Origin: CAYNFS01 sp964396685
Lineage (GTDB): Bacteria > Patescibacteriota > Doudnabacteria > UBA920 > 2-01-FULL-46-14
NCBI GenBank assembly: GCA_964396685.1
Contig: CAYNFS010000004.1
Location: 1-63,639 of the forward strand
Reading direction: 5' to 3'
Length of the DNA: 63,639 bases
How positions within the stretch are numbered: position 1 is the first letter of the stretch; each line of letters opens with the position of its first letter. The notes under the pieces were generated by a model. It had not been told where the DNA came from, searched no databases, and saw nothing but the letters and a program-made list of their open reading frames with translations. The translations under genes and the position numbers were made by a program. Shown one piece after another: positions 39,766-48,024 of the stretch.

Positions 39766-40620
39766 CTAGGCAACGAAAATGTCTTTGACCTGATCTTTAT
39801 ATTCACTTCGGGAAAGAGCAAATGCCCGGACTGCCCGAAGATAAGAAACCGGGTCACCTGTAGTATACCATTCGCCTTCTTTTATTTTAACATAGAAGGC
39901 TCTTGAGCCCTTTTTGAGAAGATATTCAATCCCATCGGCAATCCAGAGCTCGCTACCCTTGCCGAGGGGAATATTTTCCAGGGCTTGAAAAATTTCCGAA
40001 GTCAAAATATAGCGCCCGAAAACCGCCAGCCTTGAAGGGGTGGATTCCGGATCAGGTTTCTCAATGATGGAGTGAATTTCATTGCTGTTTTTGTTTATCG
40101 TTTCCACAATGCCGTATTTGCTTACTTCAGCCTCGGCCACTTCTTTGACACCGACATACATCGCCGGCGCCTTTTCATATGCCTCAATCATCGTTTTGGC
40201 AAAAGGGGTTCTGGACAAAATCAGATCGTCGCTGAAGGCGTATATAAAAGGCTCGTCTCCAATCAAATGCCGGACATTGAGCACCGGCGTGCCGTTGCCG
40301 TAAGGCCCTTTTTGTCGAACATATATAAAATTGGCCAGCTCGGCAATTTTGCGAATCTGGGAAAGAGCCTGTTCTTTTTTGTTCTCTTTAAGCCAATCTT
40401 CAAGCTCGGGATGGTAATCAAAGTGGTCCTCCACTGCTCGCTTGTTTTGCCCGGTAACAAAAATAATGTCGGTGATGCCCGAAGCGACTAACTCTTCGAC
40501 CACATACTGCACCACGGGCTTGTCAACGATAGGCAGCATCTCTTTCGGCAAGGCTTTGGTCACAGGCAGAAACCTCGTGCCAAAACCCGCTACGGGAACA
40601 ACGGCCTTGGTTATTTTCAT
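39766..40620 (-). CDS. galU: UTP-glucose-1-phosphate uridylyltransferase
   Basis: A 284-residue GalU. The nucleotide-binding signature AVVPVAGFGTRFLPVTKALP at 6-25 is followed by KEMLPIVDKPVVQYVVEEL, FSDDLIL (metal Asp) and IEKPDPESTPSRLAVFGRYIL. It makes UDP-glucose for envelope glycolipids and polysaccharides, fitting the glycosyltransferase at 50952. An extended -10 (TGG-TATAAT) ends nine bases before the ATG. Confidence 0.95.
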   Translation of the reverse strand: MKITKAVVPVAGFGTRFLPVTKALPKEMLPIVDKPVVQYVVEELVASGITDIIFVTGQNKRAVEDHFDYHPELEDWLKENKKEQALSQIRKIAELANFIYVRQKGPYGNGTPVLNVRHLIGDEPFIYAFSDDLILSRTPFAKTMIEAYEKAPAMYVGVKEVAEAEVSKYGIVETINKNSNEIHSIIEKPDPESTPSRLAVFGRYILTSEIFQALENIPLGKGSELWIADGIEYLLKKGSRAFYVKIKEGEWYTTGDPVSYLRAVRAFALSRSEYKDQVKDIFVA

Positions 40621-40647
40621 AACAACTCAATTATACCACATTTGTCC

Positions 40648-42156
40648 CTAGAGCTCGGTTTTCGGCCGAAACATCAGCGCTTCGGCGATGTGATTCTGAC
40701 GAATCTGCTCGGAATCCGCCAAATCCGCGATGGTGCGGGCGAGCTTTAAGACCCTATGATATGCTCTGGCAGATAAATGCTGGGTGGCAACCGCGTTTCG
40801 CAAAAGGGTAAGCCCCGCTTCTTCGGGACGGCAATACTGCTTGATGTCGGCGATTCCCATTTCCGAATTGGTTAGGCCTGCGCGGGCGAGCTGCAGCTGG
40901 CGGGCTTTGGAAACTCTTGCTCTCACAGCCGCCGAATCTTCCTGCTCGCGAACTTCTTCAATTTTTTCAAATGACAGCCGGGGCACTTCCACATGCAAAT
41001 CAATCCTGTCCAAAAGGGGACCGGAAACTTTCTTTTGATAGCGCAAAAGCTGGGTCGGGGAGCAAACGCAAACTTTTTCAGGATCGGAAGCATAGCCGCA
41101 AGGACAGGGGTTTTGCGCCGCCACCAGCATAAACTTTGCAGGAAAAGCGACACTTCTGCTGGCTCGCGCGACATTAATAATCCCATCCTCCAGAGGCTGG
41201 CGCAGAGCCTCCAGGACATCCCGATGAAACTCCGGAAATTCGTCCAGAAACAAAACTCCGCGGTGCGCAAGCGTTATCTCGCCGGGCTTGGGATCAGAAC
41301 CCCCTCCCACGAGCGCGATGCTGGAAGCCGTATGGTGGGGAGAGCGAAACGGCCGTTCTTGGACAAGCCCGAGCTTGGAAGGAAGCAGGCCGGAAACACT
41401 GTAAATCTTTGTGGCCTCCAAGGACTCTTCGTAATTAAGTTCCGGCATAATTGTGGCAAGAGCGCGGGCCAGCAGAGTTTTACCCGAGCCGGGAGGCCCG
41501 CTCATCAGGATATTATGCCCTCCGCTTGCCGCAATTTCCAAAGCGCGCTTGGCCAGCTCCTGCCCGCGGATTAGCCTTAGGTCCCACGGCGAATCCGTAA
41601 GTTTGATTTGAGCGAATCCTTGCGGTCTTTCAAAATAAACGATCGGCGCAAACCCTGCCAGCATGCGCAAAAGCTGCTGCAAGTCACGAACCGCCACAAT
41701 TTTTACGCCTTCGATAAGAGACGCTTCCAGAGCATTTTCCTCGGGGACAAAAATGGTTTTGAAACCCCGATTTTTAGCCGCTTCCGCGATTACCAGAATC
41801 CCGGGTACCGGCCGCAAAGCTCCATCCAAGGCCAACTCCCCCACGAATAATTTCTGCTGCGGCTCAAAATCAAGCTGTTTGCTGTTGAGCAAAATGGAAA
41901 CGGCGATCGGTAAATCATAATGCGTCCCGATTTTTGGCAGGTCCGCGGGCGCTAAATTTACCGCCACCCGTGACTTGGGAAAAATGGTTCCGGCGTGTTT
42001 GACGGCAGATTTGACCCTCTCTCTTGACTCTCTGATGGCCGCGTCCGGAAGTCCCACAATAATAGTAGCCGGAAGACCGGAAGAAATATCGGTTTCTACC
42101 TCGACCAATTCGGCCTCAAGCCCGATCACTGCGGCAGAATAAATTTTTTGAAGCAT
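40648..42156 (-). CDS. comM: YifB/ComM-family Mg-chelatase-like ATPase
   Basis: A 502-residue protein. N-terminal Lon-protease-like fold (GLEAELVEVETDISSGLPATIIVGLPDAA), Walker A SGPPGSGKTLLARAL near 220, Walker B LFLDEFPEF, zinc-like insert NPCPCGYASDPEKVCVCSP, and C-terminal Mg_chelatase_C (LSARAYHRVLKLARTIADL). ComM is a hexameric helicase promoting branch migration during natural transformation. This suits an organism with a surface pilin-like array and frequent gene uptake. It lies between dksA/lspA and galU, all on one strand. Confidence 0.94.
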   Translation of the reverse strand: MLQKIYSAAVIGLEAELVEVETDISSGLPATIIVGLPDAAIRESRERVKSAVKHAGTIFPKSRVAVNLAPADLPKIGTHYDLPIAVSILLNSKQLDFEPQQKLFVGELALDGALRPVPGILVIAEAAKNRGFKTIFVPEENALEASLIEGVKIVAVRDLQQLLRMLAGFAPIVYFERPQGFAQIKLTDSPWDLRLIRGQELAKRALEIAASGGHNILMSGPPGSGKTLLARALATIMPELNYEESLEATKIYSVSGLLPSKLGLVQERPFRSPHHTASSIALVGGGSDPKPGEITLAHRGVLFLDEFPEFHRDVLEALRQPLEDGIINVARASRSVAFPAKFMLVAAQNPCPCGYASDPEKVCVCSPTQLLRYQKKVSGPLLDRIDLHVEVPRLSFEKIEEVREQEDSAAVRARVSKARQLQLARAGLTNSEMGIADIKQYCRPEEAGLTLLRNAVATQHLSARAYHRVLKLARTIADLADSEQIRQNHIAEALMFRPKTEL

Positions 42157-42179
42157 ATTTTTACGAATTCCGAATTCCT

Positions 42180-42232
42180 ACCCCCTCTTCGTCTCCCCCT
42201 TAGCAAGGGGGAGAATAAGTGGGGGTTATTTT
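42180..42232. repeat. Family B palindromic unit between comM and lspA
   Basis: CCCCCTCTTCGTCTCCCCCT followed by a short loop and AGGGGGAGAATAAGTGGGGG. Confidence 0.8.
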
Positions 42233-42639
42233 GCATTTTGATTTTTGAATTTTGCATTTAGCGCCAGCGCTGCTATTCCTGCCATTATCCCGATATCCGC
42301 CAAATTTACCGTGCTAATCCCGATATCAATGAAGTCTACCACCTTGCCGTCCCAAAGTCTATCAAAAATGTTTGCCGCAGCGCCCCCGATAATTAGGCCC
42401 AAAGCGGCTGGGGAATAATCCAGAGAAAAATACTTAAAATAAAAAAATAAAAACGCGACAGACAAAACTACTGCCACGGCCGAATTAAAAAATCCCGGCA
42501 GGTTGATTCCAAACGGGAGACCGGGATTTTGAACGATGGAATTTGTAAAAAAATCAATGCGGAGCGCCAGAAGCTTTGTCAGGAGGTCGGCTAAAAAAAT
42601 AAAAATTACTACCAGCCAAAACTTATTTACTTTCGTCAT
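42226..42639 (-). CDS. lspA: Lipoprotein signal peptidase (signal peptidase II)
   Basis: A 137-residue polytopic protein. The aspartic protease pair is in AANIFDRLWDGKVVDFIDI and TVNLADIGIMAG; NPGLPFGI is the first conserved block. It cleaves prolipoproteins before the lipidated Cys. The solute-binding lipoprotein at 38461 is a likely substrate. The start overlaps the dksA-like gene by 17 bases. The C-terminal codons border a family B repeat. Confidence 0.92.
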   Translation of the reverse strand: MTKVNKFWLVVIFIFLADLLTKLLALRIDFFTNSIVQNPGLPFGINLPGFFNSAVAVVLSVAFLFFYFKYFSLDYSPAALGLIIGGAAANIFDRLWDGKVVDFIDIGISTVNLADIGIMAGIAALALNAKFKNQNAK

Positions 42640-42982
42640 GCTCTACGCAGTTTTCGGCTTCGGGGGCTACCTCCAAACGTTTAAGCGGCATTTCCTCGCC
42701 GCCTTTTGCGCAAATCCCGTAAGTTCCCTTTTCAATCCGTTTAAGCGCCTTTTCAACTTTTGTCAGTTTTTGTTCCAAATCCCATTCTTCGGCAAGGTTT
42801 GCTTCATACGCGGTAACCTCGGCCGCGTTCTCGTCTTCCTTGCTGCCAAATTCCGGATACTCCGCGCGAAAATCCCCCGCTACCTTGTCGCGTTTAGCGA
42901 TGCGCGAAAGCAAACCCAAGAGTCGGGCTTTTTCAGCAAGCAGACGCTTCTTATTTTTCTCAATCAGTTTCTGGTCTATCAT
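42623..42982 (-). CDS. DksA/TraR-like protein with degenerate zinc finger
   Basis: A 119-residue protein: N-terminal coiled coil (DQKLIEKNKKRLLAEKARLLGLLSRI), acidic middle (NAAEVTAYEANLAEEWDLEQKL), then TKVEKALKRIEKGTYGICAKGGEEMPLKRLEVAPEAENCVEHD. This is the DksA tail in which the four zinc Cys are reduced to two (ICAKG, NCVE). It may bind RNA polymerase's secondary channel without zinc, as some Cys-poor DksA2 proteins do. A -10 box ends six bases before its ATG. First gene of the run to lspA and comM. Confidence 0.85.
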   Translation of the reverse strand: MIDQKLIEKNKKRLLAEKARLLGLLSRIAKRDKVAGDFRAEYPEFGSKEDENAAEVTAYEANLAEEWDLEQKLTKVEKALKRIEKGTYGICAKGGEEMPLKRLEVAPEAENCVEHDESK

Positions 42983-42988
42983 GCCATC

Positions 42989-42997
42989 ATTGTACCA
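42989..42997 (-). promoter_or_regulatory. Extended -10 leaderless promoter of the dksA-like gene
   Basis: TGG-TACAAT with the box ending six bases before ATG 42982. Confidence 0.5.
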
Positions 42998-43054
42998 AAA
43001 AAATGAGCAAACTAAAAGGACCGCGTATGATAGCCTCTAAAAAATTATTGAGTA

Positions 43055-43335
43055 GGCCGAACGCGGCCCCTGCCCTTTGACAGGGTGCCTGGCCGTCCGT
43101 ATCTGAATCCTATAAACTAGGACCCAAATATGGACGGTCCGACACACTACGTCGTCAAAGAACGATTCTTGTATTATCCAACCAATTTACAAGGTACAAC
43201 TCCTGTACTGCCCTTACGGTCGGCTCTAAGGCTGACCTCAAACATTTTGGTTTATTTTGGTTTTTGTAGAAAAAAACCTAACTGCTTCCGGCTAATTTTG
43301 GCCGGAGGCGACTCATTTTTGTTTTTGTTTTTCGA
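43055..43335 (+). ncRNA. Candidate structured RNA, unassigned
   Basis: A gene-free stretch densely packed with hairpins: GGCCG/CGGCC (43055-43068), CCCTG/CAGGG (43068-43085), a long arm GGCCGTCC..TAT with ATATGGACGGTC (43091-43140), GTAC/GTAC (43194-43208), GGTCGGC/GCTGACC (43218-43237) and CTTCCGGC/GCCGGAGG (43285-43308). The last is followed by TTTTTGTTTTTGTTTTT, a plausible plus-strand terminator. I find no RNase P, tmRNA or SRP RNA signatures. The strand is uncertain; a minus-strand leader of the dksA-like gene is an alternative. Confidence 0.4.
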
Positions 43336-43365
43336 AAAGGCGGGTTGGATCGCCTACGACGGACA

Positions 43366-43413
43366 GTAAGTCAGGAGGGAGGACCTCCTAAACCCGCTCC
43401 CCTGACTTATTTA
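43366..43413. repeat. Large hairpin after the candidate RNA
   Basis: TAAGTCAGG ... CCTGACTTA with an inner AGGAGG/CCTCCT pairing. It lies downstream of the dinG-like gene end (43525) on the minus strand and may act as its terminator region. Confidence 0.5.
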
Positions 43414-43524
43414 AGGAGTCGCATGACGCAAATAAAAATCCGCTAATTTAAGCCGCGGATTATTTGAAAAGAGCATACAATAAAAGTTCAACTAAAACCA
43501 ATATAGCAAAAAAAATAGAGGCTG

Positions 43525-45906
43525 TCAATCAAGCTCGCCTGTGGATAACACAAAATCAGGAACCTCTTGCAGGTATTTTATAAAAACTTGGTCATACTCG
43601 GTCAAGACGCGGGGATCCAAAATATAAATACTCTTGGACTCAACGCTTCCGGCTAAAAATCTGGCAAGCAAAGTATGGAAGATATGCACGGTACGGGGTA
43701 GGACGTAGTCAATAAATGAGGTCTTAACCCCCGGGGCCTCAAAAGGCAAACGCCAAATGACAAGGTTTCGGGCTTCAGGATAATGTTTGAAATGCCGCAA
43801 CGTCTCGTTTGTCGAAAGCAAAAGCGTGAAATCGCTGTCGACATTCTTTAACCTGCGGCTAGTGATAATTCTGTTGTTTGGCGAAGGATTCCTCCGCAAG
43901 ATGTCAGAAACCTCTGAAAGCTTTGCTTTCGATGGTAAAATCACGATTGTGCTGCCTGGCAGTGTAGACAAAAGCTTTTGAAATCCCTCTGTGGTAAAAT
44001 TTTTACTGAAAATTTTCACGGCAATTTTTTGGAACGGAACTCCAACGTTGACCTGCTCAAATCGAAAACTGGAAATTCCCAAAATCTTGTCAAAGTAACT
44101 TATTGAGGACTGAGGCAGTTGGGTATCAATGATTGTCGTGCTCGCAAATTTCTTTATAAACTCCTGCCAAACTTTTTCCAGCTTTTTTGGCATGGCGTTC
44201 AACGCCACAAACTTGGAACCAAACCGCAGCCAGTAATATTTATCGGGCTGGCCTTCCAAAAAAATCTCGTAAATTAAATTTTTGAGCGAAACAATCTTGT
44301 GGCGCAGGGCCCCTTCTTCCAGTGCTGACTCTGCGTTCAAAAAATCTTCCTGCCCTAGCAGATATTCCGCGAATGTCTCAAGCTTGCTTATTAATTTTTG
44401 CGCCGGATGAAATAATTTCTGGAAACGCTCCTGTTCTTTTTCTGTATCATCAACTACCAAACTTTCGGCAAATTCTCCTTGGCTTTTCAAATACACAAGA
44501 TGCAAAATTCCAAAAAACAAGTCAAGCTCATTGGCAACTCTTTCCGCTTCCTGCGGAAAACGCGCGTAAACGATTTCTATGGCGTTTCTGATTTTTCGCA
44601 AATCCCAACTTTCAGTCAAAGTCTCTGCCAGGCCGTCCTCAATTTTGGCGAGATCAAAAAGCAGTACCGGAAATTCAGAAAAACCAACTTGCCAATCGGA
44701 AACAAGCGTAAACAAAGATGACAATGTTAAAAAATAGGTCTGTTTTTTGTTAAATTCCAAAGACTGGAAATAAATGCAATGGTGACGGGAACAAATTTGA
44801 GGATCGACTCGTAGTAAATGCAAAAAAGCCCTTTCTTCATAAGCCCATTTGATTTGCGATAAATCCGTTGATCCTGGCTCAAATTCCCGAAGAATCGCCA
44901 GTTTTATAAGGATTTTCCAAATCTCATCCTGCTGTTTCTCTGCTCCTTTGATCCTCTCATAACGGACTGCGCAGAGGGCGTTCTTTGGATCAACAACTTG
45001 CTGATTTTGGGGAACAAGATCAAGGTCAGTCGGATGAGATACTCCCACAATTTTCGGACCGTTCTGCAAGGCCAAAAACGCCAGCAACTCCTGGTGTTTG
45101 CTGAAAGACAAAGGCAAGGTCATTATCGTTTTGTCCGGCCAAATGTTTGATAAAGAGTTGAACAACTCCTCCCCTCTTTCCGCCAGAGGCGGATCCGCCT
45201 TCGGCGGAAAGGTAAGAGAGGGTGGGGGTGAGTAATGAACATCCCCTCTCTTTCTCCCCCGGACTCCGGAGGAGATTGAAGCGGGGGCGGACAAATCCAA
45301 AATCAAATCCCTAAACTTCAAATTTGATTTCACAAGATACTCTCTAATCTCCTTCTGCAATTCTAAATCGAAACTCAAAAACTCATTTAGAATCCCGGCC
45401 AGCACTAAACCGGAATTTTTGGCATCAGTCAACGCGCGGTGCGATAGGCCTTCTTCTATCCCGAATTCTTCCGCCAAATACTCCAATGAATGAGCCGGCA
45501 GAAGAGGCAAAAAAGTCAGAGCCAGCTCCAGGGTGTCGACGTGTTGATTTTTTAAAACTAGCCCTTGATTTTTAAGATATTCGAGATCAAACAAAATATT
45601 TTGACCGAGTATGCTCTCGTTTCCGAAAAACTTCTGCAAATCTGTTTTGACATCTTTCCAAACAGGCGCAGTCTTTAATTCCTCCAGAGCAATCCCCGTC
45701 AGACTTAAAGCCGAAGCTGACGGCTCAATTTCGGGATTGACAAGCGAACTGAAAGACTTGCCAAAATGGACTTTGATCTTTTTTTCTTTCTGATCAAAAC
45801 TTAATTCAGCTTCAACTGCCCCCGCTTCCATAATCCGCCCCTCTTTCATATCAAGATGCGTGGTTTCAAGATCAAGGGCGATGAATTTTTTGGAATAACT
45901 CGACAT
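43525..45906 (-). CDS. DEDD exonuclease fused to a degenerate DinG-like region
   Basis: A 793-residue protein. Residues 6-180 form a DnaQ-type 3'-5' exonuclease with Exo I ALDLETTHLD, Exo II GQNILFDLEYL and Exo III SHRALTDAKNS (H-x4-D), all intact. The rest resembles the exonuclease-DinG helicase of Firmicutes in length and C-terminal pattern (VIWRLPFEAPG). I see no Walker A GxGKT or DEAH box, so the helicase seems inactive. Residues 215-246, at the domain junction, are encoded by nested palindromic repeats. A repair or RNA-degradation exonuclease is likely. It follows recA. Confidence 0.75.
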   Translation of the reverse strand: MSSYSKKFIALDLETTHLDMKEGRIMEAGAVEAELSFDQKEKKIKVHFGKSFSSLVNPEIEPSASALSLTGIALEELKTAPVWKDVKTDLQKFFGNESILGQNILFDLEYLKNQGLVLKNQHVDTLELALTFLPLLPAHSLEYLAEEFGIEEGLSHRALTDAKNSGLVLAGILNEFLSFDLELQKEIREYLVKSNLKFRDLILDLSAPASISSGVRGRKRGDVHYSPPPSLTFPPKADPPLAERGEELFNSLSNIWPDKTIMTLPLSFSKHQELLAFLALQNGPKIVGVSHPTDLDLVPQNQQVVDPKNALCAVRYERIKGAEKQQDEIWKILIKLAILREFEPGSTDLSQIKWAYEERAFLHLLRVDPQICSRHHCIYFQSLEFNKKQTYFLTLSSLFTLVSDWQVGFSEFPVLLFDLAKIEDGLAETLTESWDLRKIRNAIEIVYARFPQEAERVANELDLFFGILHLVYLKSQGEFAESLVVDDTEKEQERFQKLFHPAQKLISKLETFAEYLLGQEDFLNAESALEEGALRHKIVSLKNLIYEIFLEGQPDKYYWLRFGSKFVALNAMPKKLEKVWQEFIKKFASTTIIDTQLPQSSISYFDKILGISSFRFEQVNVGVPFQKIAVKIFSKNFTTEGFQKLLSTLPGSTIVILPSKAKLSEVSDILRRNPSPNNRIITSRRLKNVDSDFTLLLSTNETLRHFKHYPEARNLVIWRLPFEAPGVKTSFIDYVLPRTVHIFHTLLARFLAGSVESKSIYILDPRVLTEYDQVFIKYLQEVPDFVLSTGELD
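45165..45263. repeat. Nested palindromic repeats inserted in frame in the exonuclease gene
   Basis: An outer family B pair (CTCCCCTCTTTCC / GGTAAGAGAGGGTGGGGG) encloses CCGCCAGAGGCGG and CCGCCTTCGGCGG. A further CCCCTCTCTTTCTCCCCC follows. It encodes the linker from VRGRKRGDVHYSPPP to LAERGEELF. Confidence 0.85.
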
Positions 45907-45915
45907 AATGCGTAT

Positions 45916-45939
45916 AACGGAAGGCTCCGGCCTTCCGTT
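45916..45939. terminator. Hairpin between recA and the exonuclease gene
   Basis: AACGGAAGGC-TCCG-GCCTTCCGTT, a 10-bp perfect stem. No T-run follows on the minus strand, so it may be a processing or attenuation structure rather than a full terminator. Confidence 0.5.
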
Positions 45940-45976
45940 ACATTCTAAAATCTGAAATCATCAATCTTAATTATAC

Positions 45977-47011
45977 TTACTCCGCCTTCTTCTCCTTCGC
46001 GGCCTTTCTTATCGCCGCGTCGATGTCTTTTGCTATTTTCGGATTTTCCCGCAAAAATTGTTTGGCGTTTTCCCGCCCCACCCCCAAACGCTCCCCGCCG
46101 AAAGTATAGCTGTTTCCGCTTTTCGCGATCACGGTATATTCCACTCCCGCGTCCAGCAGGTCCCCGGCGTAACTGATCCCTTCGTTCCACATAATGTCAA
46201 ATTCGGCGGTCCTAAAAGGCGGAGCGACTTTGTTTTTGACCACTTTGGCTTTGACCCGGTTTCCGACAATCTGCTCGCCCTGCTTGATTTGCGCGGATCT
46301 TCTGACCTCGATTCGCACGGAAGAATAAAATTTTAAAGCCTGCCCTCCGGTCGTGGTTTCGGGATTGCCAAACATTACCCCAATTTTCATCCGGATCTGA
46401 TTGATAAAAATCACGGTTGAGCGCGACTTGCTGATGATGCCGGTAAGCTTGCGCAAAGCCTGGCTCATGAGCCTCGCGTGCAGCCCCATGTGCGAATCGC
46501 CCATCTCGCCTTCTATCTCGGCTCTCGGGGTAAGCGCCGCCACCGAATCAACCACGATAATATCCACGGCATTGCTTCGCACCAAGGTTTCGACAATATC
46601 CAAGGCTTGCTCTCCGGTATCCGGCTGGGAAATCAAAACGTCATCAAGTTTTACCCCGATCTTTTCGGCATAGTCGGGATCCATGGCGTGTTCAGCGTCC
46701 ACGAACGCTGCTGTCCCGCCCCTCTTTTGCACTTCGGCGATCATATGCATCGCCAAAGTGGTTTTTCCGGAAGACTCGGGTCCAAAAATTTCTATAACCC
46801 TGCCTTTGGGGATTCCCCCAACGCCCAAGGCTAAATCCAGAGAAATTGAGCCAGTGGGCCAAGATTCGACATTAAGGGTTCGGGCATCCTTGAGCTTCAT
46901 AATGGAGCCTTCGCCGAATTTCTGACGAATCTGCTCCACCGCCCCCTCCAGAGCGTGTTTTTTATCGGAGGTTTCAGTCTTTGTTTCTTCGACTATGATA
47001 CTTTTAGGCAT
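45977..47011 (-). CDS. recA: Recombinase RecA
   Basis: A 344-residue RecA. Walker A FGPESSGKTT near 76-85, Walker B DIIVVDSVAAL, the ATP-sensing GNPETTTGG loop (L2), and NQIRMKIGVMFG (L1). The C-terminal domain is short and basic (AIRKAAKEKKAE) and lacks the acidic tail of E. coli RecA. It catalyses strand exchange in recombination and repair. A -35/-10 pair ends six bases before the ATG and there is no ribosome site. Confidence 0.98.
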   Translation of the reverse strand: MPKSIIVEETKTETSDKKHALEGAVEQIRQKFGEGSIMKLKDARTLNVESWPTGSISLDLALGVGGIPKGRVIEIFGPESSGKTTLAMHMIAEVQKRGGTAAFVDAEHAMDPDYAEKIGVKLDDVLISQPDTGEQALDIVETLVRSNAVDIIVVDSVAALTPRAEIEGEMGDSHMGLHARLMSQALRKLTGIISKSRSTVIFINQIRMKIGVMFGNPETTTGGQALKFYSSVRIEVRRSAQIKQGEQIVGNRVKAKVVKNKVAPPFRTAEFDIMWNEGISYAGDLLDAGVEYTVIAKSGNSYTFGGERLGVGRENAKQFLRENPKIAKDIDAAIRKAAKEKKAE

Positions 47012-47017
47012 AAATCA

Positions 47018-47046
47018 AGTATAACAATAGCTTAATACGGAGTAAA
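47018..47046 (-). promoter_or_regulatory. Leaderless recA promoter
   Basis: TTTACT (47046-47041), 17 bases, TATACT (47023-47018), then six bases to the ATG at 47011. No LexA-type palindrome is visible. Confidence 0.65.
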
Positions 47047-47067
47047 CCCCCACACCAAAACCCTGGT

Positions 47068-48024
47068 TTATGGTGTAGGGGTAAATTCTATGTCCTTCAC
47101 CACCTCTCCCTCTTTTCCCAAAGTTCCCAAATCTTTGCCATCCAGAATCACCCGGGTATTGCCGGCATTCCCAGTGGTAAGCACAATTTTGTCTGACGCT
47201 TTGATTGTCTGCCGGGAATTCGGCAGCATGGTCCCGGAATACTTCTCGATTCCGTCTGCTTCCAAATAAATCCAGGTTGCTTGCTCGCCAATCACCACCT
47301 CTAGATTCAACCCTGCGGCAAGAGGTGACCCGACAGTAGAGCTCCCGGCAATTTCTTTTTCGTTTAGCACAATGGAACGGCTAACTGCAGATTCTTGCCC
47401 AAATTTATTGATGGCTTTAATCACTAACTGATTTGGACCGGGAGCCAAGCTTAAATTTTCCCGAAACTCTCCGTTAGCGTCCGCCACAATCGGCTGATTA
47501 TTCAAAAACACGGACGACCCGGGTTCCGTTTCGCCCTTCACCAAAAGCAGGCTTGAATTCACGGCCACGTCTCTTTCCGGCGAAAAAACTTCAAGCTTGG
47601 GCGGACGATTCAAAGAACTTATCTGAAAATACAAATAGCCCAAACTCAAAAAACCCAAAAGCGCCACAGCCGCAATCGTCAAAGTTTTGGGATTTAGCAC
47701 AAAGCGTGGAATGGTGATGGGTAATTTCGGCACAGGCTTCTTTAAGGTTTCTACATTGTGAGCGATTTCGTGCTCGGCCGCGAACTGATTAAGCAGAATG
47801 TTGACATCTATTCTATAAACGGCAGCCAAGCTTTTCAAAAAACCTTTGATATAAACAGCCGCTGGCAAATCCTGAAAACGGCCTTCTTCGAGAGCTTGTA
47901 AATATCTTGGCTGGACCTGTGAAACTTTAGAAATTTCGGAAACCGGCAAACCGGTTCGCTTCCTTAATACCTGCAGATACTCGCCTAGGCTTTCGGTTTT
48001 GACTTTTTTGGTGATAAAACTCAT
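47068..48024 (-). CDS. RodZ-like membrane protein
   Basis: A 318-residue bitopic protein. Cytosolic HTH_25 domain (TESLGEYLQVLRKRTGLPVSEISKVSQVQPRYLQALEEGRF), a basic juxtamembrane part, one membrane helix (about 115-135, TLTIAAVALLGFLSLGYLYF). Outside: a glucodextranase-like Ig domain (FSPERDVAVNSSLLLVKGETEPGS) and a C-terminal DUF4115 domain (ATWIYLEADGIEKYSG). RodZ links MreB to the cell-wall elongation machinery. It overlaps ftsK by four bases. Confidence 0.85.
   Translation of the reverse strand: MSFITKKVKTESLGEYLQVLRKRTGLPVSEISKVSQVQPRYLQALEEGRFQDLPAAVYIKGFLKSLAAVYRIDVNILLNQFAAEHEIAHNVETLKKPVPKLPITIPRFVLNPKTLTIAAVALLGFLSLGYLYFQISSLNRPPKLEVFSPERDVAVNSSLLLVKGETEPGSSVFLNNQPIVADANGEFRENLSLAPGPNQLVIKAINKFGQESAVSRSIVLNEKEIAGSSTVGSPLAAGLNLEVVIGEQATWIYLEADGIEKYSGTMLPNSRQTIKASDKIVLTTGNAGNTRVILDGKDLGTLGKEGEVVKDIEFTPTP

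Noticed and set aside
43130..43369. 79-codon plus-strand frame in the hairpin-rich stretch
   Set aside because: It crosses several perfect hairpins, has no ribosome site and no recognisable composition; a structured RNA explains the region better.
43030..43420. RNase P RNA, tmRNA or SRP RNA identity for the structured stretch
   Set aside because: The conserved cores (GAGGAAAGTCC and ACAGAAA, tRNA-like ends with TTCGA, GGAAGCAG with its partner) are not found; only short chance matches such as CAGGGTGCC.
47041..47067. LexA/SOS box upstream of recA
   Set aside because: No GAAC-N4-GTTC or CTGT-N8-ACAG palindrome is visible around the promoter.
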